A stretch of 54,853 bases of DNA from Lentisphaeria bacterium (GTDB taxonomy: Bacteria > Verrucomicrobiota > Lentisphaeria > Victivallales > Victivallaceae): contig JAFSTC010000063.1 in the NCBI GenBank assembly GCA_017450705.1, positions 1 through 54,853 of the forward strand, read 5' to 3'. A model generated the notes under the pieces. That model was not told the origin of the DNA. It saw only the letters and a program-made list of their open reading frames with translations, and ran no database searches. Shown in pieces: positions 16,804-24,767 of this stretch; the stretch's first letter is position 1; every line of letters begins with the position of its first letter. Position numbers and translations under genes: made by a program.

Positions 16804-17637
16804 TCAGGGCTTGTATTTTTCCAGCAGTTCCGTCAGTTTGCCGACGGCCAGCCGGATGTCGGCGATCTGCTGCGGACCTGCGATCTCCCGTTCGATGATG
16901 AGCTCTCCTGTGAAGCCCAGGTCGTAGAGCTTGGGGATGATCCGGTCGAAATCCGCCCGGCCCTCCCCGAAGGGGACCTCCTTGCCCAGACTGCGGCCGT
17001 CGGTGGGGAAAACGCCGTCCTTGACGTGCAGATTCCGCACGTATTTCCCCACGACCTCCAGCGCGTCCACGGGGTTGCCGCGCCCGTACAAAATGAGATT
17101 GGCCGTGTCGAGATTGACGCCGAGATTGTCCAGACCGACGTCCTCGATGGTGCGCAGGAGCGTAAGCGGCGTCTCCTGACCGGATTCGAACCAGAAGCCG
17201 ATGCCCCGTTCCCGGCAATGGAGCGCGACATCTTTGATCGCCGCCACCGTTTCGGCGTACAGCGGATCCATGGGGTTTTCCGGAATGAAGCCGCAATGGG
17301 TGATGAGGGCCGGCGCACCGATCATGGCGGCGAAGTCCGCGCCCCGTTTCAGCTCGCCGACGCGGCGGGCCCGCTGGTCCCGGGGCACGATTCCGCAGGT
17401 GTCGGGGCCGCCGTAGGAATTCCAAACGATCTTCCCCGTGTACCCGGCCCAGAAGGCCGCCAGCCGGATGCCCGAAGCGGCGAGGTCATGCTTCACTTTC
17501 TCCGCCGTCGCCGCATTCAGATTGTCCATGTCCCAGTTTTGGAGCTGAGCCGTTTTCAGCCCGTAGTCGCGGATCGGAGCAAAGGGGTCCTCCCCCTTCC
17601 TCAGCATGGCGAGAACGCCGATCTCCATCGTCTTCAT
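16804..17637 (-). CDS. Sugar phosphate isomerase/epimerase (AP-endonuclease-2 family TIM barrel)
   Basis: A 277-residue cytosolic TIM barrel of the xylose-isomerase-like family. Typical segments are ITHCGFIPENP (about 110-120), GFWFESGQETP, LGVNLDTANLILYGRGNP (about 168-185), NLHVKDGVFP (about 200-210) and LIIEREIAG (about 245-253). The Glu, Asp, His and Glu at those strand ends usually bind the metal. The substrate is not predictable within this family. It is the first gene of an operon with the SGNH hydrolase. Its promoter carries the same upstream element as the Gfo/Idh and pseudopilin promoters, so it appears to belong to the AraC regulon. Confidence 0.8.
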   Translation of the reverse strand: MKTMEIGVLAMLRKGEDPFAPIRDYGLKTAQLQNWDMDNLNAATAEKVKHDLAASGIRLAAFWAGYTGKIVWNSYGGPDTCGIVPRDQRARRVGELKRGADFAAMIGAPALITHCGFIPENPMDPLYAETVAAIKDVALHCRERGIGFWFESGQETPLTLLRTIEDVGLDNLGVNLDTANLILYGRGNPVDALEVVGKYVRNLHVKDGVFPTDGRSLGKEVPFGEGRADFDRIIPKLYDLGFTGELIIEREIAGPQQIADIRLAVGKLTELLEKYKP

Positions 17638-17729
17638 CTCGAGAAACCCCTTATGTAAAGTTGGCGAAGCGCTTCATCCCGCAGCGGTCACTCTTTTTTT
17701 CACCGGCGGGCTCCCTGTTTCCGGAAGGG

Positions 17730-17795
17730 AATATACATGACCGCTCCCTGTTTGCAAATCCGGTGAACATCAATATTTTTGCAAAAAATTTCATT
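17730..17795 (-). promoter_or_regulatory. Isomerase-SGNH promoter with conserved AraC-type element (copy 2)
   Basis: On the minus strand TTGCAA (17757-17752), 16 bp and TATATT (17735-17730) form the promoter. Just upstream (17795-17766), read in the direction of transcription, is TGAAATTTTTTGCAAA followed by ATATTGATGTT. The same element lies at the same place in front of the Gfo/Idh gene and the pseudopilin gene. Its position against the -35 box suits an activator such as an AraC-family protein. Confidence 0.7.
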
Positions 17796-17834
17796 ATTTT
17801 TGCATTCCATCCGGACGGCAAAGGGAAACGGAAG

Positions 17835-17930
17835 ATGAAGACGGCAGCGTCCTCTCTCCGGAGAATCCACGCGGGGGGGGAGACGCTCCTCTCCCGTTCC
17901 GGGAGCAGCGATTGCGGCATGCCGCAGGAT
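17835..17930 (+). pseudogene. Remnant of a duplicated araC gene (5' end only)
   Basis: The 32 codons from ATG 17835 align with the first 37 codons of the intact AraC gene at 24768. Shared residues include MKTA, RRIHA, ETLLS, SG and MP-D, with an in-frame loss of five codons at a run of eight G residues. DNA identity is also plain: GGAGAATCCACGCGG and GAGACGCTCCTCTCC occur in both. After Asp32 similarity stops and no sensor or HTH sequence follows. The adjacent divergent promoter is duplicated as well. This is therefore a decayed copy of the araC control region; a short peptide product is not excluded. Confidence 0.75.
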
Positions 17931-18048
17931 CGTGATTCGCTTCCGCCCCCCCGGCTCCGTCGCAGGAAACGCCTCGAAACAGCAAATTTTTGAAATGTAT
18001 CAAAAAAGGAACCAAACGAATCTCCGGCAGTCGGACAGTCGGTCTTAA

Positions 18049-18116
18049 AACTGATATTTTTTGCAAAGATATTGATACTCACGCGATTTGCAAAAAGCGT
18101 TTCCCTGTTCTAAATT
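18049..18116 (+). promoter_or_regulatory. Pseudopilin-GH operon promoter with conserved AraC-type element (copy 3)
   Basis: TTGCAA (18088-18093), 17 bp and TAAATT (18111-18116) form the promoter. At 18049-18079 the sequence TGATATTTTTTGCAAA then ATATTGATACT repeats the element found before the isomerase and Gfo/Idh promoters, again ending a few bases upstream of the -35 box. Orientation relative to transcription is the same in all three copies. Confidence 0.7.
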
Positions 18117-18186
18117 AGTATCGTGTGAGGGCGAGTACGCTCAAAATAATCGGATTGGGCAGGAAAAACAGGAGAGGGATGTCTTG

Positions 18187-19239
18187 ATGAAACGTTCAGA
18201 TGACTATTGTGACTTTGCAAGGCCGCCGTATAATAGCTTTGCCCCTCAGACCGCGGGGAGAAGCTCAATCCCCCGTCTGCCGGGCGGATCGGACACGACG
18301 GATGCAACAGGGCAAGCGGTGCGTGTCCCGCGCGACAGCGCCGACCGGCGGAGACGGCAAAGCGGATCGTTTTTCGGATCGGGGCGTCCCTCCGGGAACG
18401 CTTCGTGTCCCGGAGCCGAACTCCCGGCCCGTCGCCGACCGGGCTTTCATACCAGTGGTCCGTGCTCCATCAGGCCCGCTTTCACATTAATCGAACTTCT
18501 TGTTGTCATAGCGATCATAGCGATCCTGGCGTCGATGCTGATGCCGGCGCTGAACAAAGCAAGAATGTCCGCCCAGGGCGGGGCCTGCCGGAACAATTTG
18601 AAGCAGATCGGTCTGGCATCAGCCCTTTATTCCGAATCGATGGACGGCTGGATAATCCCCGGCGATCTGCCTTACAACGGTTCCACGGCAGCCTGGTGTG
18701 CCGTCCTGGGCGGCGGTTACAAGGGACTTGGGAACTTCGGCGTCACGTATTACGGCAATACGAAAACAGCCGGATCATTTGTTTGTCCGGCGGAACCGAT
18801 CCCGTTTGCCTCCAACAAAAACAACGGTTTCACCGGTTGTCATTACGCGGTCAATGTCGCTCTGGCCGGTTCCTATAAATATGCAGGTTCCGTCCGGAGC
18901 TGGGAAATGACCCGGAAGATCCAGGAGATGAAAAGGCCGGCGATGGTCATCTTTGCAATGGACCATATCCGGACCGGAGAAAATATCATCACCTATTCTC
19001 TGTTTACTCCCGCATACCGCCATGGCACCGCGGATTTCCGGCAGCGCACCGTGTATCAGGAAATCATTCAGCAGGGGCAGACCCAGGCGGCAATGCAGGA
19101 TGGACATGTGGAGGACTTCAGTTACGGCGCCCTCGAATCACGCAAAGCATTGTACCCGCAGTCCCCGCCTTCCAACTGTGAACGCTGGCAGTGTGTCGGC
19201 TTCGACGCCTCCACTTCCGCCGGCAAATTTGTCAAATGA
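18187..19239 (+). CDS. Pseudopilin with an unusually long N-terminal leader
   Basis: A 350-residue protein in which the prepilin helix [20 protein letters not shown] starts only at residue 99. The two related pilins in this window have leaders of 6-9 residues. The leader is Arg/Ser/Pro/Gly rich. The mature part is normal: a Cys-containing C-terminal domain and a Gln-rich stretch near residue 300. The ATG at 18187 has GGAGAGGG eight nucleotides upstream. There is no ATG, GTG or TTG in frame close to the pilin motif, so either the long leader is real or a non-standard start is used. A good promoter-like pair, TTGTGA (18207-18212) and TATAAT (18229-18234), lies inside the leader. The gene precedes a giant secreted protein by 73 nt. 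Confidence 0.7.
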   Translation: MKRSDDYCDFARPPYNSFAPQTAGRSSIPRLPGGSDTTDATGQAVRVPRDSADRRRRQSGSFFGSGRPSGNASCPGAELPARRRPGFHTSGPCSIRPAFTLIELLVVIAIIAILASMLMPALNKARMSAQGGACRNNLKQIGLASALYSESMDGWIIPGDLPYNGSTAAWCAVLGGGYKGLGNFGVTYYGNTKTAGSFVCPAEPIPFASNKNNGFTGCHYAVNVALAGSYKYAGSVRSWEMTRKIQEMKRPAMVIFAMDHIRTGENIITYSLFTPAYRHGTADFRQRTVYQEIIQQGQTQAAMQDGHVEDFSYGALESRKALYPQSPPSNCERWQCVGFDASTSAGKFVK

Positions 19240-19312
19240 CTTTTCATGTCCGCTTCCGCGCCGGCAACGAAGCTGCAAACGAACAAATCCTTGAAATCAG
19301 GAGCCATGTAAA

Positions 19313-22300
19313 ATGTTGAAGAAAATATCGATTCTGCTTCTGGCGACCGGAACTCTGCTGGCTCACGGATCCCCCGCTCTGCTGCAGAACGGCGACTTCC
19401 GGAAGGGGCTCGAGTGCTGGAGCGTGCGGGATCCGAACGGCGTATCTGTCATCAGAAATGCCGCTCCCGGCGGCGGGAACGCGTTGAAGGCGGTGACCGC
19501 CAAAGAGCATTACGCCGTCAATTACACATTTCAAGGGAAAAAAATCAAGCCCGACACGGACTATACTTTACACGGCTGGATCAAAACCGAGGGGAAGGCA
19601 AAAGTTTACCTTTACTTCACCACACTGCCGATCGTCGATGGAGTCCAGCGATCCGCCAAATCCCGGGTTTTCCAAAAGACTTCGGATTGGACCGAAGTCA
19701 GCGTTCTGCTCAACAGCGGCAAGGCGGCCTGCATGCCGGTTTTGACGCGGGTGATCGGTACGGGAACGGCTTGGTTTGCCGATATTTCAGTGGAAGAGGG
19801 AAATCATCTGCCGCGGGAGAATCTGATCGAAAACAGTGATTTCAAACGCAAGACCCGTTACCGCGACGTGCCGGACAACTGGACTCCCAATCTCCATACG
19901 GGAGCGGCTGAACCTGAAAACTACATTTTCAGACTCTGCGGGGAAACGCCCCCCGTGCCGGATGCCGGAGTCCTCGAAGTTTCAAGAGCGCAGATCGTTC
20001 CGCAGCTGATCCGGCCGCCGGAACCGCAGTTGGCGCACACCTACTCATTTTATGCCAAAAACGCCGTCCCGGGAAAAACCGCGCAGTTGGCCGTCCGTTT
20101 CGGTTTCAACACATACCGTCCGGAAAAGTTCCGGCTGACGGATCAGTGGAAACGTTACTCGTTCACCGGAGACCTGAAAACAGGCAGCCCCTCTTTGTGC
20201 GTTTATTCGCCGGACAACGGACATTTTCTCTATGCCGCACCGCAGTTGATTCTCGGGGAAACGCCGCAGCCGTGGCGGGCTCCGGCTCCCCAGTCCGTTG
20301 TCCGACCGGTCACGGAAAACCGGGAAGCCGTCGCGGAAGCCGTCAGCCGGGAAATTCCGGGGACTCCGTCCGAAGCGGATTGGTCCGCGGCTCCCGCATA
20401 TCCCATCCGGCATATCACAAGAGGGAACCGGCTGGGCCTCGTCGAATCGCACGTCAATATTCTGCACAACAGGGAAAACATTTTTATCCGTTTCAGCGGA
20501 AAAAAAGATCCGGCGATCAAATCCGGAAACCGCGCCGCTCTGGACTGGCGAAACATCTGCGATATCTTCGAACTGTTCATCACCGATACGGCAGCGGACG
20601 GCACATATGTCCAGTATGCCGTCGACGAAAACGGACACAGTTATTCGGGGCGCGGCAAAGAGACCGGGATGCTGGAAATAACATCGCGGGTGACGCGGCA
20701 TCGCGACCGCTGGACCGCCGACGTCAAGATCCCGCTTGACATGTTCCATTCCGACAAAAACTGGAAGATCGCCTTCGGACGCTCTTACGATCACAGCCGT
20801 TACCGGAGAACGGCGTTGGACTGGTCGATGCCCGACAGCCGTCACAATACAGCGAATTTCGGTATTTTGAAGGGCGTATCGGTCAAACCGCTGCCATCGC
20901 CGGAACTGACAAAACTTTATGGGTCCGTCGACGGAACGAAACTGCATTTCGAATTCAGAAATTTCAAAAAGGAAATGCTTCCCGGCAACCTGGAGATCGT
21001 TATTTTCCGGAAAAACCGGCGTCTGTGGAAGCATGAACAGACGTTGACCGACACCCGCGGCGAAATCGTTCTGCCGCGGGACTATGTCAAAATGATGGAC
21101 TCGGAAACCCGGATCCGGCTGACGGTCTCTCAAAGGGACGGCCGGACAAACTATCAGGCGTCACGGATACTCTATCTGCTGTTCTCCTCCTTCGCACGGC
21201 ATGATCCGGCGATGTTTGTCTATCCGAAATACAACTTTTTTACCGAACGGGACCGTACTGTCGATCTTTTGGTCGCGCTGGACAAAAAACGGTATGACAA
21301 TTTGCGGATTTCGATTCTCGGAAAGGACGGCAAAGCAGTGTTCCGGCAAACGGTCTCCGGAGATGTTTCCATTCCCGGGAACAAAATCCCATTCGGCGAT
21401 TACAGCATCAAGACGGAGGCCTTAAAAGACGGCAGCGTCGCCGATATCCGCTGTTATGAGTCTTTCCGGAAACAGCCGTTCCGTCCCGAAATGATCAGAA
21501 TCAACCGCCTGACCGGCTGTCTGGCGAACGCGGAAAAGCAGCTGCTCCCGATGCTGTACTATCCGGGTCCAAACAACCGCTACGCGTACGATCCCGACCG
21601 TGACGCCGGCATGGACCGCCTGTTCGACGGGGCTCTGAGAGCCGGGTTCAGCGGCGTAAAGACCACGTTTTCGCTGCGTGATCCGGCAAAAGAACAGCAA
21701 TGGCTGCGGATCGCGGCAAAACGCGGCTCCTTCTTTCTCGCGGACCTCGAACCGCTGTATCCTCCCGGTTTTTACGGCAAACTGTCGGAAGACATGACCG
21801 GCGCGGAGACCGAAAAGATCCTGATCGAATATACCGGAAAAATGCTCAAACACTGCTTCGGGAAACCGGGAATCCTCTCTTACGCGCCGTACCACGAGCC
21901 GGGATATTACCGCAAGGGGAAAGGCATCGTCGACTCTTACCGGGCGGCGAAGATCCTGCCGGAACTGCGAAAGGAAGATCCTTACCGCCCGCTCACCGGC
22001 TTCTGGGCTCCGCCGCATTGGGATTCCAACGGCGAACCCTTCGGGTCGGTCGACGGCGTGGATTATTTCATCGTGGATGTTTATTCCCGCAACCTGAAAA
22101 AACATTGTGACGAATTATTCCGCATCAGCCGTGCCTCCCGCATCGTCCGGCGTCCTGTCGGTCAGATCTTCAATATCGACAATCAGGGCTCGGATGAGCG
22201 TGAGTGTCCGACTCCGGCGGAGTACAAAGCGGAAGTATATGCGGCTCTGGCCGCCGGATACCGGATATTTTTCCCCTATATCGGCATTGCTCCTGTTCGG

Positions 22301-22636
22301 GAAACATGGCAGGAAATGATCCGGATCAACCGCCAACTGCCCGTTATTGCGGAACTCATATGCGGCGACAATTGCCGGGAACTGGCTTCGGTCAACGACG
22401 AACATATCTGTTACGCCGTCTACCGGCGCGGCGGCGAATTGATCGTGATCGCCGCCAGCAAGGAAAATACCGAAAAAAGCCGTTTGCACCTGAATGTGGA
22501 GAAATTGGCCGGCATCGGCAATGCCCGGGGGCGAGAGCGCTTCACCTCGGAGAAAGTCCGTGTGCGGGACGGATTTTTCGACTGCGTCCTGCCTCCGGCC
22601 GGGAGCGGCATCTGGGTATTTCGGTGTCGGAAATGA
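19313..22636 (+). CDS. Secreted multi-domain glycoside-hydrolase-like protein (1107 aa)
   Basis: A signal peptide (MLKKISILLLATGTLLAHGS) precedes two carbohydrate-binding jelly-roll-like modules (about 20-155 and 165-320; openings LLQNGDF and LIENSDF). A CBM9/DOMON-like module follows (about 345-530), then beta-sandwich sequence and a TIM-barrel-like domain (about 720-1060). The segment YAPYHEPGYY places Glu862 after His and before Pro, like the acid/base Glu of clan GH-A enzymes, where Asn is usual. The second catalytic Glu was not assigned. The gene is in the operon started by the pseudopilin and under the conserved AraC-type element. Base composition is visibly less GC-rich than the genes on either side. 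An AGGAG ribosome site precedes ATG 19313. Confidence 0.7.
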   Translation: MLKKISILLLATGTLLAHGSPALLQNGDFRKGLECWSVRDPNGVSVIRNAAPGGGNALKAVTAKEHYAVNYTFQGKKIKPDTDYTLHGWIKTEGKAKVYLYFTTLPIVDGVQRSAKSRVFQKTSDWTEVSVLLNSGKAACMPVLTRVIGTGTAWFADISVEEGNHLPRENLIENSDFKRKTRYRDVPDNWTPNLHTGAAEPENYIFRLCGETPPVPDAGVLEVSRAQIVPQLIRPPEPQLAHTYSFYAKNAVPGKTAQLAVRFGFNTYRPEKFRLTDQWKRYSFTGDLKTGSPSLCVYSPDNGHFLYAAPQLILGETPQPWRAPAPQSVVRPVTENREAVAEAVSREIPGTPSEADWSAAPAYPIRHITRGNRLGLVESHVNILHNRENIFIRFSGKKDPAIKSGNRAALDWRNICDIFELFITDTAADGTYVQYAVDENGHSYSGRGKETGMLEITSRVTRHRDRWTADVKIPLDMFHSDKNWKIAFGRSYDHSRYRRTALDWSMPDSRHNTANFGILKGVSVKPLPSPELTKLYGSVDGTKLHFEFRNFKKEMLPGNLEIVIFRKNRRLWKHEQTLTDTRGEIVLPRDYVKMMDSETRIRLTVSQRDGRTNYQASRILYLLFSSFARHDPAMFVYPKYNFFTERDRTVDLLVALDKKRYDNLRISILGKDGKAVFRQTVSGDVSIPGNKIPFGDYSIKTEALKDGSVADIRCYESFRKQPFRPEMIRINRLTGCLANAEKQLLPMLYYPGPNNRYAYDPDRDAGMDRLFDGALRAGFSGVKTTFSLRDPAKEQQWLRIAAKRGSFFLADLEPLYPPGFYGKLSEDMTGAETEKILIEYTGKMLKHCFGKPGILSYAPYHEPGYYRKGKGIVDSYRAAKILPELRKEDPYRPLTGFWAPPHWDSNGEPFGSVDGVDYFIVDVYSRNLKKHCDELFRISRASRIVRRPVGQIFNIDNQGSDERECPTPAEYKAEVYAALAAGYRIFFPYIGIAPVRETWQEMIRINRQLPVIAELICGDNCRELASVNDEHICYAVYRRGGELIVIAASKENTEKSRLHLNVEKLAGIGNARGRERFTSEKVRVRDGFFDCVLPPAGSGIWVFRCRK

Positions 22637-22769
22637 AACGGATTTTTCCGCGGCGCCACCGCCGAGGTCCTTCCGGGGCGGACCGCAGGGCACGCCCCTC
22701 AAAATCATCAGTTCCGCCGGTTTTGCAATGGCCCGCGAATCATTCGCCGCCGCTTTCGGCAGCTGCGTT

Positions 22770-23567
22770 CTACCAGTTTCTCAACAGATCCGCTGTCCTG
22801 CCGAGAACCGCCGCGGCGGATGACTCTCCCGAGAAATCGGTTGTTTCCAAGTCAACGTAGAGTTCCCTGCCGCGGGCATCGACCGTGTTCCAGAAACCTT
22901 CAAGATCCCAATCGCCTTCGCCGATCACCGCATTGACGAAGTATTTTCCACACCGTTTCAAATCGGAGTTTTCCGTCGGCTTATCGTAAATCTTCCAATC
23001 TTTCAAATGGAACTGCACCACATATTTTTTCAAAACGGCATAGGAATTTACCGCGGGCTCGGCAGTTTCCATGTTTCCCGGATCCAGCGTGCACATAAGT
23101 CCCGGCACCGCACGCAGGACCTCGAGGATTTCCTCCGCCGTGGTGATCGGGCTGTTGCGCAGACCGGTGCTCTCGGCCGTCAAGGTGATTCCGGCCGACT
23201 GGGCCAACGGCTGCGTCCGCGCATAAAATTCGATCCACGCTTTGCGGTCGTCCTCCATGGAGATCTGCTCTCGCCGCGGAAACGGCGGCAGCATCATGAC
23301 CGGCGCGCCCAAATCACAAGCGAATTCGAGGCTTCTCCTGAAATCGTCCAGCGCATTCGGGTCACGGGTCGGAAACGTCGAATCCAATACCGTATGGGAG
23401 ACGATCTTAAGTCCGCTGTCTTCGGATAATTTCCGCAATTGTTTCGCCGGAGCATACCGACGGCTGCAAACCCAGTCGATCGCCGCCATGCCGCATTCCA
23501 CGGCGGTCCGAACGATTTTTTCCGGTCCGGCATCCCGCATCACGCAGGACATCATGCAAAGTTTCAT
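22770..23567 (-). CDS. Sugar phosphate isomerase/epimerase (TIM barrel)
   Basis: A 265-residue xylose-isomerase-like TIM barrel starting MKLCMMSCVMRDAG. Characteristic segments are PVMMLPPFPRRE (about 90-101), ITLTAESTGLRNSP (about 125-138), MCTLDPGNMETAEP (about 157-170), VVQFHLKDWKIYD (about 182-194) and LYVDLETTD (about 240-248). These supply the usual Glu/Asp/His/Glu metal site. Its ATG overlaps the stop of the Gfo/Idh gene in ATGA, so the two are translationally coupled. The pairing with an oxidoreductase suggests catabolism of a modified or unusual sugar. It is clearly different in sequence from the isomerase at 16804. Confidence 0.8.
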   Translation of the reverse strand: MKLCMMSCVMRDAGPEKIVRTAVECGMAAIDWVCSRRYAPAKQLRKLSEDSGLKIVSHTVLDSTFPTRDPNALDDFRRSLEFACDLGAPVMMLPPFPRREQISMEDDRKAWIEFYARTQPLAQSAGITLTAESTGLRNSPITTAEEILEVLRAVPGLMCTLDPGNMETAEPAVNSYAVLKKYVVQFHLKDWKIYDKPTENSDLKRCGKYFVNAVIGEGDWDLEGFWNTVDARGRELYVDLETTDFSGESSAAAVLGRTADLLRNW

Positions 23568-24583
23568 GATCGCCGCCGCGCCTTCGCTTCCGGCAGCGGA
23601 TGACCGGTCTCTTCGGCGATCCGCGTACAGCACAGGATCGTGCCGCGGGCGTCCTCTCCGGAACAGATCTCCGACCTGTCGCCGGTCCTCACCGCCCGGA
23701 TGAAATCTTCGATCTCCGTGAAATACGGGTCGTCCGGCCGGAAATCATGTTCCGTGACGCCGCCCGGCCCGTACTCAGTGACCTTTCCCGCCTCGGAACT
23801 CACCAACGTACCATTTTCGAAATATGCGGCAAAACTCCGCCCGAAGGGATACCCCGGGGGAGTCACGAACCCGCCCTCGACGGAAACGGCGGCGTCGCCG
23901 AAACGCAGGACCGACGAGATCATCTCGAACTGCGATCCGCCGAGCCCCCGCACGGACTCGATCCCGTCGGGCTCCCCGAGACAGGACCGGGCGAAGTCGA
24001 TGTCGTGGGAGACCAGGTCGAAGAGCGCCCCGCCGGAGGCGCGGAGGAACTCGGGATCGTTCCAGCTGCCCCAGTTCGGGATCCCCGTGATCCGCGACAT
24101 TTTGAGATAGGTCAGGTGCCCCGGACGTCCGGAGGAGATGGTCTCTTTCAGGAAACGGTATTCCTTCATCCGGCGGACGACGTAGCCCACGGCGAGCAGT
24201 TTGTTTGCCTCTTCTGCCGCACGGATCATGCGGCCGCACTCCGGCAGACTCACGGCGAAGGGTTTCTCCACAAAAACGTGCAGTCCCGCGCCGAAGCACC
24301 GGAGGACGGCGCCGCAATGCAGTTTCGTCGGCAGGGCAATGACCGCCGCGTCCGCGTCGCCCGACCGGAGCGCCTCGTCCAGGCTGCGGAAATGCCGGAT
24401 AGCGCCCAGCGCCTCCTGAGAAACCCGCTCCGTCGCGCGGTTGCCCGTGATCGTCCTCAGGCGCTCCAGGGGATCGGCGGGATCGACGATGCCGGTCAAT
24501 GCCGCATCGGGCATTTTCAGCAGGCTGGCGGCATGGGTCTGCCCCATGAACCCGAAGCCCAGAACGATCACTCTTGTTTTCAC
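23564..24583 (-). CDS. Gfo/Idh/MocA-family oxidoreductase
   Basis: A 339-residue NAD(P)-dependent dehydrogenase. The N-terminal Rossmann fold has VLGFGFMGQTHAASL (about 5-20), and the family motif VFVEKPFA (about 95-103) carries the catalytic-type Lys in EKP. The C-terminal alpha/beta domain contains GGALFDLVSHDIDFARSCLG with the conserved Asp and His. I place the start at GTG 24583, with CGGAG about 8 nt upstream, because the ATG at 24628 lies upstream of the predicted -10 box. The gene is coupled by an ATGA overlap to the isomerase downstream and is divergent from araC. The substrate is likely a sugar or cyclitol. Confidence 0.85.
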   Translation of the reverse strand: MKTRVIVLGFGFMGQTHAASLLKMPDAALTGIVDPADPLERLRTITGNRATERVSQEALGAIRHFRSLDEALRSGDADAAVIALPTKLHCGAVLRCFGAGLHVFVEKPFAVSLPECGRMIRAAEEANKLLAVGYVVRRMKEYRFLKETISSGRPGHLTYLKMSRITGIPNWGSWNDPEFLRASGGALFDLVSHDIDFARSCLGEPDGIESVRGLGGSQFEMISSVLRFGDAAVSVEGGFVTPPGYPFGRSFAAYFENGTLVSSEAGKVTEYGPGGVTEHDFRPDDPYFTEIEDFIRAVRTGDRSEICSGEDARGTILCCTRIAEETGHPLPEAKARRRS

Positions 24584-24610
24584 CGATCCACTCCGTTTGT
24601 TCCGGAAAGA

Positions 24611-24676
24611 ATATACATGGCCGCCCACCTGTTTTCAAATTTCGGCAATATCAATATATTTGCAAAAAATTTCATT
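24611..24676 (-). promoter_or_regulatory. Gfo/Idh promoter with conserved AraC-type element (copy 1)
   Basis: On the minus strand TTGAAA (24639-24634), 17 bp and TATATT (24616-24611) form the promoter. Immediately upstream (24676-24648), in the direction of transcription, is TGAAATTTTTTGCAAA followed by ATATTGATATT. This is nearly identical to the element before the isomerase-SGNH operon. It is within 100 bp of the divergent araC gene, which probably encodes its regulator. Confidence 0.75.
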
Positions 24677-24714
24677 TTTTCATGCCCCGAATTCGGACAG
24701 ATGTTTCACTTGAT

Positions 24715-24742
24715 TTGAATATTCCGAGTCTCGCGGTATATT
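24715..24742 (+). promoter_or_regulatory. araC promoter
   Basis: TTGAAT (24715-24720), 16 bp and TATATT (24737-24742) fit the local promoter form. Transcription would begin near 24749, which rules out the in-frame ATG at 24744 and leaves ATG 24768 with GGGAG (24756-24760) as ribosome site. Confidence 0.6.
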
Positions 24743-24767
24743 AATGCCGGTTGCCGGGAGAATGACG

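Larger units (their letters stand above)
17638..18186. other. 549-bp regulatory region containing two promoters and an araC remnant
   Basis: This long gap is not empty. From left to right it holds the minus-strand isomerase promoter (17730-17757) with its conserved upstream element (17766-17795), a decayed copy of the araC 5' end (17835-17930), about 115 bp with no recognisable content, then a second conserved element (18049-18079) and the plus-strand promoter (18088-18116) of the pseudopilin operon. The left part from about 17715 matches 24598-24878. Confidence 0.75.

Noticed and set aside
15446-17425. A single 659-codon minus-strand protein
   Set aside because: Its first 215 codons lie antisense-free but out of frame within the isomerase gene and are Arg/Pro-rich noise. 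The real gene starts at 16780 with a ribosome site and signal peptide.
17661-17993. A 110-codon plus-strand protein upstream of the pseudopilin
   Set aside because: It runs through the minus-strand promoter and conserved element. Only codons from 17835 to 17930 have a meaning, as the araC remnant.
22637-22769. Terminator between the 1107-residue gene and the convergent isomerase
   Set aside because: A GGGGCG/CGCCCC hairpin near 22675-22698 exists but has a long loop and no T run on either strand, so it is not called.
24584-24628. Upstream ATG start for the Gfo/Idh gene (and the equivalent early starts for lysR, gntR at 15424 and araC at 24744)
   Set aside because: These starts lie at or upstream of the predicted -10 boxes and lack ribosome sites; the downstream starts have both in order.
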